From: Paulinella micropora | Taxonomy: Eukaryota > Cercozoa > Imbricatea > Euglyphida > Paulinellidae | NCBI GenBank assembly: GCA_019918135.1 | Contig: WBZZ01000821.1 | Coordinates: forward strand, 41,489 to 105,488 | Direction of reading: 5' to 3' | DNA: 64,000 nucleotides | In this document: positions 20,196 to 28,363 of the stretch, piece by piece | How positions within the stretch are numbered: the first letter of the stretch is position 1 | Layout: the number at the start of each line of letters is the position of its first letter | Program-made: the position numbers and the translations under genes | Notes under the pieces: generated by a model | What the model was told of the DNA's origin: nothing | Seen by the model: the letters and a program-made list of their open reading frames with translations, nothing else | The model's database searches: none

Positions 20196-21497
20196 TTAAT
20201 ATTTCTTAATTGTTGCTATTGTTAAAAGTTTGTGGATTAATTGCTCAATCGTTTTTTCCCCAGCACCCTCTTGGTTTATTCCCAAATAATCGGCTAGTTT
20301 CTTTCTCATCTCATTCTGGTCTATTCCTAAATCAATACCTTCATCTACTATAACTTTTGCCATACCCGCAGTCGTGTGTCTTCCTTTAACTTTTTTTGGA
20401 GGTTGTTTGCCTTCGGCTATCATTTTCGCTTCCAAAGCAGGGCCTAAAACTTCGTGTGTTTTTAATTTAGGATACATATTATTTCTTAATCCACTTGAAA
20501 TGTGTGTTACTTTATCTCTCATTTCAAAGTATTTCGCTGTGGCTTCCGCAGTCTTTTTTTCTTGTTCTAATTCTTTTTTGTATTGTTCCGCCAGTTCTTT
20601 CTGCCCATCTGCTGATTTGGCATCGGCTATCGCTTTCTCTATTCCTTTACCAAGTTTGTCAAATTCTGTTTTAGTCAAGCTTTTAATAAAACTCATTTTA
20701 AAGCCCGCTTCCTTCATTAATTCAATATATTTTTCTTTTAATTCCTTTTCAGCCTTTCTCTCTTCTTTTGTCTTCAACTGCATCCCTTTGTCTTCTGGTG
20801 CTTGTGGTGCTTGGGGTGGTGGCGGTGGTGCTTGGGGTGGTGCTTGGGGTGGTGCTTGGGGTGGTGCTTGGGGTGGTGCTTGTGGTGGTCCTAGTTGTGG
20901 TGGTTGTGGTGGTCCTTGTGGTGGTCCTAGTTGTGGTGCTTGTGGTGGTCCTTGTGGTGGTGCTTGTGGTGGTGCTTGTGGTGGTGCTTGGGGTGGTGCT
21001 TGTATGTATTGAGGGTGGAACTGGGGTGGCGGTAATAACATTAAATTATTTTTTCTATCTTGTTTTTGCTCTCTTTTCGCCTCCCTTATTAATTCTTCTT
21101 GTCTTTCCTTCATTTCCGCATTCTCCTTCCTCTCTATTCTTTTCTTCTCATCTTCTGCCTGTTCTCTTAACTTCTTTTCCTTTTCTTCCTGCTCGTGTAT
21201 TAGTTCATATTTTTTCAGCAGGTTGTTTTGTATCTGGTTGCGGTTCTCGTGTTCAAGGCGATTGAATTCGGACTTAACTATTCGCTCTTTTGTCTTTCGT
21301 GTTTTCTTCGCTTTATTGTCCCCTTTCATATATTTCAGAAACAGTTTAACGATTTGAAGTGTTGAAAGGTCATTAGTTTTCTTTCCGAAGTTGAGATATG
21401 CTCGTTTACCTTTCACTTTAATATATGGTCGGCCATCTTTGGTTCTGTATATCCTCGGAGGTCGTTGTTTAAGTTTCTTCTTTGGCTTACTTCGCAT
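20196..21497 (-). CDS. Basic coiled-coil virion-type protein with Pro-Gln repeat
   Basis: A 433-residue intact protein with four parts. The basic N-terminus contains RIYRTKDGRPYIKVKGKRAY, a motif common in giant-virus and PLV proteins of unknown function. A charged Glu/Lys coiled coil spans about residues 90-155. A low-complexity APPQ/GPPQ tandem repeat covers about 165-230. A second charged coil leads to a folded-looking C-terminus that includes INQEGAGEK, a Q-x-G-x-G match to the protease-site pattern. It may be a scaffold or core protein. The reverse strand also shows long open frames, produced by the codon-level repeat. Confidence 0.65.
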   Translation of the reverse strand: MRSKPKKKLKQRPPRIYRTKDGRPYIKVKGKRAYLNFGKKTNDLSTLQIVKLFLKYMKGDNKAKKTRKTKERIVKSEFNRLEHENRNQIQNNLLKKYELIHEQEEKEKKLREQAEDEKKRIERKENAEMKERQEELIREAKREQKQDRKNNLMLLPPPQFHPQYIQAPPQAPPQAPPQAPPQGPPQAPQLGPPQGPPQPPQLGPPQAPPQAPPQAPPQAPPQAPPPPPQAPQAPEDKGMQLKTKEERKAEKELKEKYIELMKEAGFKMSFIKSLTKTEFDKLGKGIEKAIADAKSADGQKELAEQYKKELEQEKKTAEATAKYFEMRDKVTHISSGLRNNMYPKLKTHEVLGPALEAKMIAEGKQPPKKVKGRHTTAGMAKVIVDEGIDLGIDQNEMRKKLADYLGINQEGAGEKTIEQLIHKLLTIATIKKY

Positions 21498-21560
21498 TAC
21501 TACTATTATATTGAGTAAAAAACAATTAATATAAGATTTTACATCAATCGGGTTAGGGGG

Positions 21561-21866
21561 TTAACGAAACTTGAGCGCTCCTCCTCGTTGCTTGCCGTAT
21601 CCTTGCTTAATTGCCGCCTTCGCTACACGGTCAGCATAAGGCACTCCGACATCGCTGAGAAAAGTAGCACCTCTTGAAATCAATTGGTTCTTCTTGATAA
21701 ACCTATTAGCATCTACTATCGCTTCTCCGACCTTCGCCCAATTAACTTTGCCTCCTGTTTGTTTCTTTTTTCCCTTCTTCTTTCTTCCTCCTGCTTGTGG
21801 CATACTGGGATTGTAGCTGATATTGTAACCTGATGGACTACTGATAATCACTGGTGATGTTGGCAT
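21561..21866 (-). CDS. Small basic virion core-like protein with three GG sites
   Basis: A 101-residue intact protein. It contains MPQAGGRKKKGKKKQTGGKV and ends in KQRGGALKFR, giving three Q-x-G-G sites (QAGG, QTGG, QRGG). The central Lys-rich tract is DNA-binding in character, and the remainder (ISRGATFLSDVGVPYADRVA) is helical. The arrangement recalls small precursor core proteins of adenoviruses, which are cut by the viral protease, but that is an analogy and not homology I can show. It lies between the coiled-coil protein and the packaging ATPase. Confidence 0.65.
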   Translation of the reverse strand: MPTSPVIISSPSGYNISYNPSMPQAGGRKKKGKKKQTGGKVNWAKVGEAIVDANRFIKKNQLISRGATFLSDVGVPYADRVAKAAIKQGYGKQRGGALKFR

Positions 21867-21901
21867 CTATATATAGTTCTAAAAAAAAATTAATAATAAA
21901 A

Positions 21902-22713
21902 TTACTTTAAACGAATATTGAAGTTCTTTCGTAATTCAGCAGACACCGCATCAACATACAAAAAGTTAAACCTCTCTTTCGTCGCCTCGTGGTATTTTTC
22001 AATGAAGTATTCAAGGTCGTAGCCGAGGTCCAGATGCTTATACACGAGTTCTATTTTATCAACACTCTGCCCAGGAAAAATAAGGAGGTAGTCCAACTGT
22101 TTAATAGCCTCAGGTCGTAAGTCGTTTAGGTATTGTGAGCTCATAATCACCTTTGACTTATAGTGTCTTTTTTTTTCAACAGGTCGCTCACGGACTTATC
22201 CCTTAAACCACTACCCAAATCATCTAACACGAACACGGCTTCTGGTGTAATGTATTTGCTCGGTCTCTCCACCTTTTCGCCTCCATCCTGCTTCTTCTTT
22301 TCCTCTTTTCCAAAATAAAGAAACTTTGGCTTCGGTTCTTTACCGTCTTGAACAATCTCGCCTTCTTCTTGCTCTTCGTCAGGTTTATTCAGCTTGTCTA
22401 ACTCGTAATCAATCACACTGTAGCCATCCGTTTTCAAATATGTGTATATTGCCATTGGATTGCCCTTCTTCTTGAAGTGCTTCACCATTTCTTTGTAGAT
22501 GTGGTCTTTGTGTATTGTGCTGGCAATAATAACAAAACGGGTCTTTTTGTCAGTCGTTCGTTTCAAGATTTCAAACAGTGCGGTCGTCTTGCCACTCTTC
22601 TTGCGAGCGAGAAGAAAAATATTGGCATACGGTTCATCAAATAACTTATATCCTTTTGCCAACTTGTCGCCATCTCCGTTTTGCTTAATCTTTACATTAT
22701 TGATTTTCTCCAT
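21902..22713 (-). pseudogene. Packaging ATPase (FtsK/HerA, A32-like), one frameshift
   Basis: The N-terminal stretch (22147-22713) holds Walker A ARKKSGKTTAL (residues ~34-44) and Walker B AVFVLDDLGS (~163-172). At an A9 run near 22175 the frame changes; reading on gives RHYKSKVIMSSQYLNDLRPE and QLDYLLIFPGQSVDKI, the sensor region expected after Walker B in viral genome-packaging ATPases. A single-base change would restore one ~270-residue protein, the usual size. An acidic insert (DEEQEEGEI) lies between the Walker motifs. The enzyme would pump viral DNA into preformed capsids. Confidence 0.8.
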
Positions 22714-22728
22714 CGTGTATATATTTTG

Positions 22729-23100
22729 TCAAGCCAAAAATTCTAAACAAATAACAATTCTTCCAGCTAGCGGGTCAGTCTCAATACTACCATTGTCTGT
22801 TTTAAGCACTCTAAAACTGTATTGACCGTCAGTCCAATTAATAATACCTAAGTTGTAGCTGAGATTTGAAATGTTTGCCGTGTTGCTATCAGCGAATGTG
22901 CCGATAATACCGATGCGGTCCATATAAAGGATTTTTGTTTTCGTCTCCGTCACGTCATTCATATAGTGTATAAACTTAACATTCATTCTAGTCGGTGTAA
23001 AGTTCAATTTAATGGTTTTGTCAAATGTCTTGCTACCATTAACCCCGCCTGGAAAATCATTACTCAGAAAAATAATCTTTTGGTATTTATAGTCAGTCAT
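22729..23100 (-). CDS. Small beta-rich virion-type protein
   Basis: A 123-residue intact protein with alternating beta-type segments and a DFPGGVNGSKTFDKTIKLNF opening. No motif is diagnostic. It lies between the ATPase and membrane-protein genes, in the virion block, so a minor capsid role is plausible but unproved. Confidence 0.55.
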   Translation of the reverse strand: MTDYKYQKIIFLSNDFPGGVNGSKTFDKTIKLNFTPTRMNVKFIHYMNDVTETKTKILYMDRIGIIGTFADSNTANISNLSYNLGIINWTDGQYSFRVLKTDNGSIETDPLAGRIVICLEFLA

Positions 23101-23104
23101 TGTG

Positions 23105-23347
23105 ATGCCCTCTATACTAATCTTTATAAACTTTTTATTAATTAATATTTCTGCTCGGTTCGCTTGTGATTTCTATTCAAGGGTCAGTGTTAAAAAAAAT
23201 GAAAGTTGTGTTTATTGTATCCAAAAGGGATGTGTGTATAAGCCGATGAGTGATTGGTGTGTTAGTTTTAATGACTCCATACCTTTAATTTGCTCAAATG
23301 ATGCTTCGTGGTATAAAATCTATTCGTTTGAATGTTCACTTCTTTGA
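23105..23347 (+). CDS. Small secreted-type cysteine-rich protein
   Basis: About 80 residues on the opposite strand from its neighbours. It has a hydrophobic N-terminus (SILIFINFLLINI), then a cysteine-rich domain (FACDFYS, CVYCIQKGC, WCVSF, LICSND, FECSLL). The C-x-x-C-x(3-4)-G-C-x(n)-W-C spacing recalls PSI/plexin-type cysteine modules. Its first ATG is 5 bases outside the divergent neighbour start, so the two would share a tiny promoter region, which is a reason for caution. The last bases overlap the membrane-protein gene. Confidence 0.45.
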   Translation: MPSILIFINFLLINISARFACDFYSRVSVKKNESCVYCIQKGCVYKPMSDWCVSFNDSIPLICSNDASWYKIYSFECSLL

Positions 23348-23683
23348 ACTAGAAGGTGAAGGAAGACAGATGCCGATAAGTAAGGTCAAAATGCCTACAT
23401 AAGTGTTACCAACCTCGCACGGTAAGTTCTTTTCAGACAACCTCACGATACAAAGGGTTATAATAGCGATAATTATTCCCATTTGAAACAGATACTTAAT
23501 AAGTCTGCTGTCGGTCGGTCTGTCTTTTATACAACAACAATTCCAGTTGTCTTCCAATTCGTGCTCTACTTTTTTTTCTTCATTCTTCAATGAAATATCC
23601 AAAACACGATTTTTTAATTCTGGTGTTAGTTCGCCATCTACCATATCAATGAGTGGAGGTGGAGGGTGTAATCTAGAGGGCAT
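23336..23683 (-). CDS. Two-TM virion-type membrane protein
   Basis: A 115-residue protein with a soluble acidic N-terminal half containing CCC, then two hydrophobic segments: FQMGIIIAIITLCIV and TYVGILTLLIGICL, separated by a short loop with one Cys. It ends LPSPSSSKK. This layout, with the second TM running into a P-S-P and a lysine tail, is common among small membrane proteins of PLVs and related viruses. It may sit in an internal membrane. The gene lies between the fibre gene and the capsid assembly genes. Confidence 0.6.
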   Translation of the reverse strand: MPSRLHPPPPLIDMVDGELTPELKNRVLDISLKNEEKKVEHELEDNWNCCCIKDRPTDSRLIKYLFQMGIIIAIITLCIVRLSEKNLPCEVGNTYVGILTLLIGICLPSPSSSKK

Positions 23684-23714
23684 TGTAATTACGGATTTCT
23701 GCTAATTGGTTTTT

Positions 23715-26700
23715 TTAATCGGCTATATCATTAGTTAGATTATTATTTTGCTTTTCTAAATAAATCACCTTTTCCGCCATGTGTTGGAAAGCGCTTACCA
23801 GTATCGGTATAAAATTCGTATATTCTATTCCTTCAATATTTTCTTCATCACCTATTTTCATACCAGTAGTTTCGACAAAGTCTGGAAATATTTTTTTAAC
23901 TTCATCCGCAATGAAACCGCAATTCTTTTTTTCTTTCTTCTCATCCGTTTTCCAATAATATGAGCAACAATTTAGTTTCATTAATTTTTCGCAACAATCC
24001 CCGCATTCTAATGTCTTAATATCTGCTTTTATTCTTCTGTCCGACGAGTATCCCCATCCACCTCCGACGGTCATATAATTATAACCTCCCGAAGGTTCGC
24101 CATTTGTATTTGAAGTATTCCAAACATAAAGTTGTGCTCCACTATGACCAATGAAACCGCGGTTATTAGCATTATTACCAGACCTTATTAAAATCATAGG
24201 TTCATTCACGAAACCCGCATTCCTTGACACACCTATTTGAACCGAAGTAGTAGCACTATCCGAAGGGACATAAGACCACCTGAATTCATTTGTGCTCGCG
24301 TAGTAGAACCTGTTGTTTGAAAGTAAATGTTGCCATACTCTTTAATATACATTTGATCTGTGTTTTTCTTACAAAATATGCTATCCGTCCACATTATACC
24401 GCACGTAGTTGTCGTGCCGTCCGAAAAGTAAAGTTGAGAGGCTGTATTAGTCATTACAATATTTTGAGCCGAACTAATACCAGCATTTGCGGTTATTCCA
24501 GCATTTGCGGTTATTCCAGCATTTTCGGTTATTGCTCCTGTTGTTGTTATCACCCCAGCATTGCTTATGTTCATCGCCTCAAACCAAGCAATATTTCCTC
24601 CAAGTGCTACACCTGTTTTGTAGTTAAAAGCGAGTTTGTCGCTTCCTTTTGATATTTGAAAGTTTGAGCCTGGGTCGCTTGATTTCCAGTTCGAACCATC
24701 CCAATAACTATCAAAATTTAAAGTAATGTTGTCTTGACTCCAGTTCAATAATTGGAATGTGGGATAAACGGAATCATGAACAAATGCTTGAATGTGCGGA
24801 CCACTTATATTACCACTTGTTCCATATAATTCTAAACCTCCTGTCGCGCCTGTTCCTTTTGTGTTTCTGCCTACTACACACGGGATGCCTAATGAAGTTG
24901 CTATTGACCGTCGGAGGTGCCTAATTTTCCGCTAAATTCTTTTGTCCCTGCTATTGTTTGGTTTCCCGTTAATTTTACATTCTGTCCGTCTAGTGTATCT
25001 ACATAACCTTTTGTCGCCCCGTCTGTTGATGCTGATGGAGTGGCTAAGTTTGTTATGCTTTGACTTTTTAAGTCCATCCCCGCATTAGCCGTTATCAATC
25101 CGCTTGCTGTTAATGTGGTTCCTGTTAATCCCGCACTCGCCGTGATTAAGCCACTTGCTGATATTGCTCCGCTTGTTGTTAATGTGTAGCTCGTCATATT
25201 TCTAATCAATGTTATATCATAATTGAAGGTCTCATAATCAAAATACAGACTGGCTATGCGGGGTTGGCTTCTAAATGATGTTCCACCACTACCCGTCTTA
25301 TTTACTACAAATATAATATATCTAGCAGAAGCATTTGAAGCAGGAGAATATGTTTTAGTTGTTTGTGAAGCCCAAGCCTCGCCACTCCTGCTGTCCCATA
25401 AGGTGTAAGTCGCGTTGTCTGTGCTTACTCCAACATACCAAATGCTCGGTGTTGTTTCAATGTAATTAGCAGACGAAGACCTGACATAATAATTTTTTAT
25501 CTTGTATATTGCTCCTAAATCAATTTTTATATATTCGCCTGTGTATGCTGTTCCTCCCCAAGTATTCGTAGTTGCTGGTGTTCTATTATAAACTCCCGTC
25601 GTGTCGTTGTAATATATAGCAGTGCTCCAATAAACATTCTGGTCGGAATTAAAAGCATAATATGCTGGATAGTATTCATTAGAAGCGGAAGCGACGAATG
25701 GAGAAGGTGAAGAATTGGTTGTCATAGTCTGCGGACCCGAATACATAGTAAAAGCAGAAGCCCCATATTTTACATCTCCCGTCATTGTTCCACCTGATAA
25801 AGCAAGAAAGGCTAATGAACCCGTTGAATTTACCCAGTTTGTGCCGTTGTATGATAGTAATTGTCCATTCGCTGGTGTAGTTATTATTACATCACTTAAA
25901 GCATCTATTGATTTAGTTCCTAGCCGTGTGTCAAAGTCTGTGTTAGCCCTAGCGGTGGTATAGTAAAGGTTCGTTCCCTCAGCTAAGTTAGTAGTTGATT
26001 TAGTGGCGAGCCGTGTGTCAAAATTTGAATTATCTCGTGCTGTGGTGTAATATAAATTAGTGCCTTCTGCTAAGTTGGTGGTTGATTTTGTTGCCAATTG
26101 AGTGTCAAATCTCGCAATTTGGTGTAATAAAGGTTCGCCCCCTCTGCTAAGTTAGTGGTTGATTTAGTCGCTAGTCGTGTGTCAAAGTCTGTATTAGCTC
26201 TCGCTGTCGTATAGTATAAATTAGTTCATTCTGCTAAGTTGGTCCTGCTCTTTGTTGCTAATTGAGTGTCAAACCTCGCAGTGGTGTAATATAATTTTGT
26301 TCCTTCTGCTAAGTTTGATGTTGATTTAGTCGCTAGCCGTGTGTCAAAGTCTGTATTAGCTCTTGCTGTGGTATAATGTAAGTTTGTCGTTGATTTAGTC
26401 GCTAGCCGTGTGTCAAAGTCTGTATTAGCTCTCGCTGTCGTATAGTATAAATTAGTTCCTTCTGCTAAGTTGGTCGTGCTCTTGGTCGCTAATTGTGTAT
26501 CAAATCTCGCAGTGGTATAATAAAGGTTCGTCCCCTCTGCTAAGTTAGTTGTTGATTTAGTGGCTAGCCGTGTATCAAAGTCTGTATTGGCTCTTGCTGT
26601 GGTGCAATATAAATTTGTTCCCTCTGCTAAGTTATTAGTTGATTTAGTGGCTAGCCGTGTATCAAAGTCTGTATTGGCTCTTGCTGTGGTGTAATATAGA

Positions 26701-27110
26701 TTAGTCCCCTCGGCTAAGTTATTGGTTGATTTAGTGGCTAGCCGTGTATCAAAGTCTGTGTTAGCCCTTGCTGTCGTATAATAGAAATTGGTGCCTTCTT
26801 TTAAGTCGGCGGTAGTTTTATTAGAAAGTCTAGCATCAAACCTACCATCAGTATAGTATAGATTAGTACCTTCTTTTAAGTCCGTTGTGCTTTTGGTAGC
26901 CAGTTGTGTGTCAAATCGTCCGTCGGTAAAATAAAGATTTACGGGGTCTGCATCTTCTGGCACTCTATCAGTGTTTAAGCCGATAATATTAGTGTTTGTA
27001 AGGTCCAGGTTGGCTATGTCTAGTGAGTCTACCGCAATTTCCTGTAATCCTAAGAGCGATTTATATTGGCTCATTGAAACAAAACCCGTGGAGGTATTAT
27101 ATTTGTTCAA
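23715..27110 (-). pseudogene. Giant adhesion fibre: tandem repeats, discoidin-like domain, S74 chaperone; frameshifted
   Basis: Four or five open stretches (26226-27110, 24901-26097, 24233-24748, 23715-24230 and linking frames) form one >1,000-residue fibre. The N-terminal anchor (residues 1-60) is followed by about a dozen tandem units of 25 or 29 residues, each containing LAEGTNLYYTTAR and FDTRLATKST, as in phage tail fibres. Next comes an F5/8C (discoidin)-like segment at about 25180-25740 (GEYIKIDLGAIYKI, STDNATYTLWD), probably a sugar-binding domain. Short Ala-Gly-Ile-Thr repeats follow. The C-terminus is a peptidase-S74 intramolecular chaperone (YSSDRRIKADIKTLE, CGFIADEVKKIFPDFVE). The Ser and Lys of the SDRRIK region correspond to the self-cleavage dyad. 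Frame changes occur near 26100, 24905, 24750 and 24235. The start may be TTG at 27110 or the ATG 12 codons later. Confidence 0.8.
25930..26960 (-). repeat. Tandem 75/87-bp repeat array in the fibre gene
   Basis: About a dozen DNA units alternate between 87 bp (29 residues, with ANTDFDTRLATKS) and 75 bp (25 residues, with RFDTQLATKS). Third-base changes differ among units, so the protein repeat is old and under coding constraint. One unit near 26375 is internally deleted, and a frame is lost near 26110. Confidence 0.85.
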
Positions 27111-27172
27111 AAATTATTTATTAATAAAAACTAAATAATATTATTTTGTATGATAATATAAACAAATAGAAA

Positions 27173-27376
27173 ATGCCGAGAGGTAATAGAGAGGTCGCTA
27201 TGAAGAACCTTGAAAAGGGTTGGGAGGCAAAGAAGAACCAGGCTAAGCAGAGAAAGATTGAGAGGGCGAAGGAATTACTAGCGGAGGAAGAAGCTAAGAA
27301 TGTTAAAGAAATGACCAATGACGAAAAGATGGACCACATTACTGAGAAGCAGTTGGCTAAGGATATGAGATGGTGA
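27173..27376 (+). CDS. Small charged viral protein, C-terminus cut at virus edge
   Basis: Sixty-seven residues, beginning MPRGNREVAMKNLEKGWEAK, almost entirely helical and charged, ending KQLAKDMRW. In another frame the DNA right after the stop reads SEESSSDEDVEQ and then enters the G12 run. Acidic serine tails after such helices are common in PLV and giant-virus proteins. I infer a one-base change plus truncation by the insertion boundary. Function is unknown. It points outward at the right end, with a TATA-rich leader (27125-27172). Confidence 0.55.
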   Translation: MPRGNREVAMKNLEKGWEAKKNQAKQRKIERAKELLAEEEAKNVKEMTNDEKMDHITEKQLAKDMRW

Positions 27377-27427
27377 TAAAAGTGAGGAAAGCAGTTCGGA
27401 TGAAGATGTTGAACAGGGGGGGGGGGG

Positions 27428-28184
27428 TTTGTTGGAGTATTCGACTGCCGGGTTGTTAGTCCTCACTCGTCACCGCGTGTGGGCTCCAAACCTGCGCATA
27501 ACCCCACGGCGAGAGGGGGCGAATCCGAAGACCGACCCATCGCACTTGGGAATGACACTTGGAAGAGCACGACTGGCCGCACACATGTAGACGACCTTCT
27601 GTATGATGTTGTCATAGCAGTCGGGGGTTTTATGTAAAGGTTTGAAAAGAGTATTATGTATATCGGTCTTTAGCTCCGTCTGGATCCGCCTGGGTCCACT
27701 GGTCTCTCCTTGATCTTGAGTTCCGTCTTGATCCGCCTGGGTCTCCTGATATCCTCTCGATCGAAATATCCTCTGGTAGCTTGAATTTTTTTTTTCCTTT
27801 TTTTTTTTGAGCTTGTTTATCGGTCCCTTGGATTTTTTTTTTCTCATTTTTATTCTTTATGGTATGCTGCAGTTTTCCGCAGAGTCTTGCGTGTCTAGTG
27901 TGTTGGTCCGTATGTTGTTGGTCCTGTCCCCTTACCACCGGTTTAGTTTATTGGATGCTCTTATCGGTTTAGTAAGGTAGGGAGACTAGGTCTAGATCTT
28001 GTTTCCTTGACGGTATCTTATTAATTCTACCCGGTGATTATCCTTACTTTCTTTTGGATTATATGCGTGCCCTTTAATATAGGTTCTTTCTTTTCCTTCT
28101 CGTTATAGTATATATACACATATATATATTGATTTATTTATTTATTTATTTATTCATATATATATATATGGATATATATATATA

Positions 28185-28215
<31 letters not shown>

Positions 28216-28363
28216 GTTATTATTATTGTTTATTTTTTTTCCTGTGTCCTCTGCCTCCTTGTATGTTCCCACCGGTTCCGTCAGGGGTGTGTCAGATCAA
28301 TCTATTTATGCAATACTTCCTGTGCTTAAATAAGATGGGTGGAATGGGCCTGGGGCGGGGTTA
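27428..28363. other. Spacer between virus and non-LTR element
   Basis: No supported gene. The minus strand is open at 27470-27847 and 27654-27938, but the product is low-complexity (Lys/Gln/Asp repeats, e.g. a TQADQDGTQDQGETS-like stretch). This may be the 3' untranslated part of the minus-strand non-LTR element. AT microsatellites (TTTA, TA, ATT) occupy 28130-28220. Confidence 0.4.

Larger units (their letters stand above)
8400..27427. mobile_element. Integrated polinton-like virus (~19 kb), partly decayed
   Basis: Base composition turns AT-rich immediately after a C11 run at 8400-8410 and reverts at a G12 run at 27416-27427. The interior holds a coherent virus gene set: family-B polymerase, SF1 helicase, double-jelly-roll-type capsid protein, penton-like protein, adenain-type protease and packaging ATPase. 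That set defines polinton-like viruses and related elements, and ~19 kb is a normal size. At least seven genes have frameshifts or stops, while the major capsid gene is intact. I could not see convincing terminal inverted repeats or a target-site duplication, and the right-hand gene appears cut by the G run, so one or both ends may be lost. Viruses of this type are known to integrate into algal and protist genomes. Confidence 0.85.

Noticed and set aside
20374-21265. Plus-strand Gly/Val/Ala-rich frames
   Set aside because: They are antisense to the Pro-Gln repeat of the viral coiled-coil protein.
8400-27427. True terminal inverted repeats of the virus
   Set aside because: By eye I found only the C/G runs and a few matching bases; not enough to annotate.
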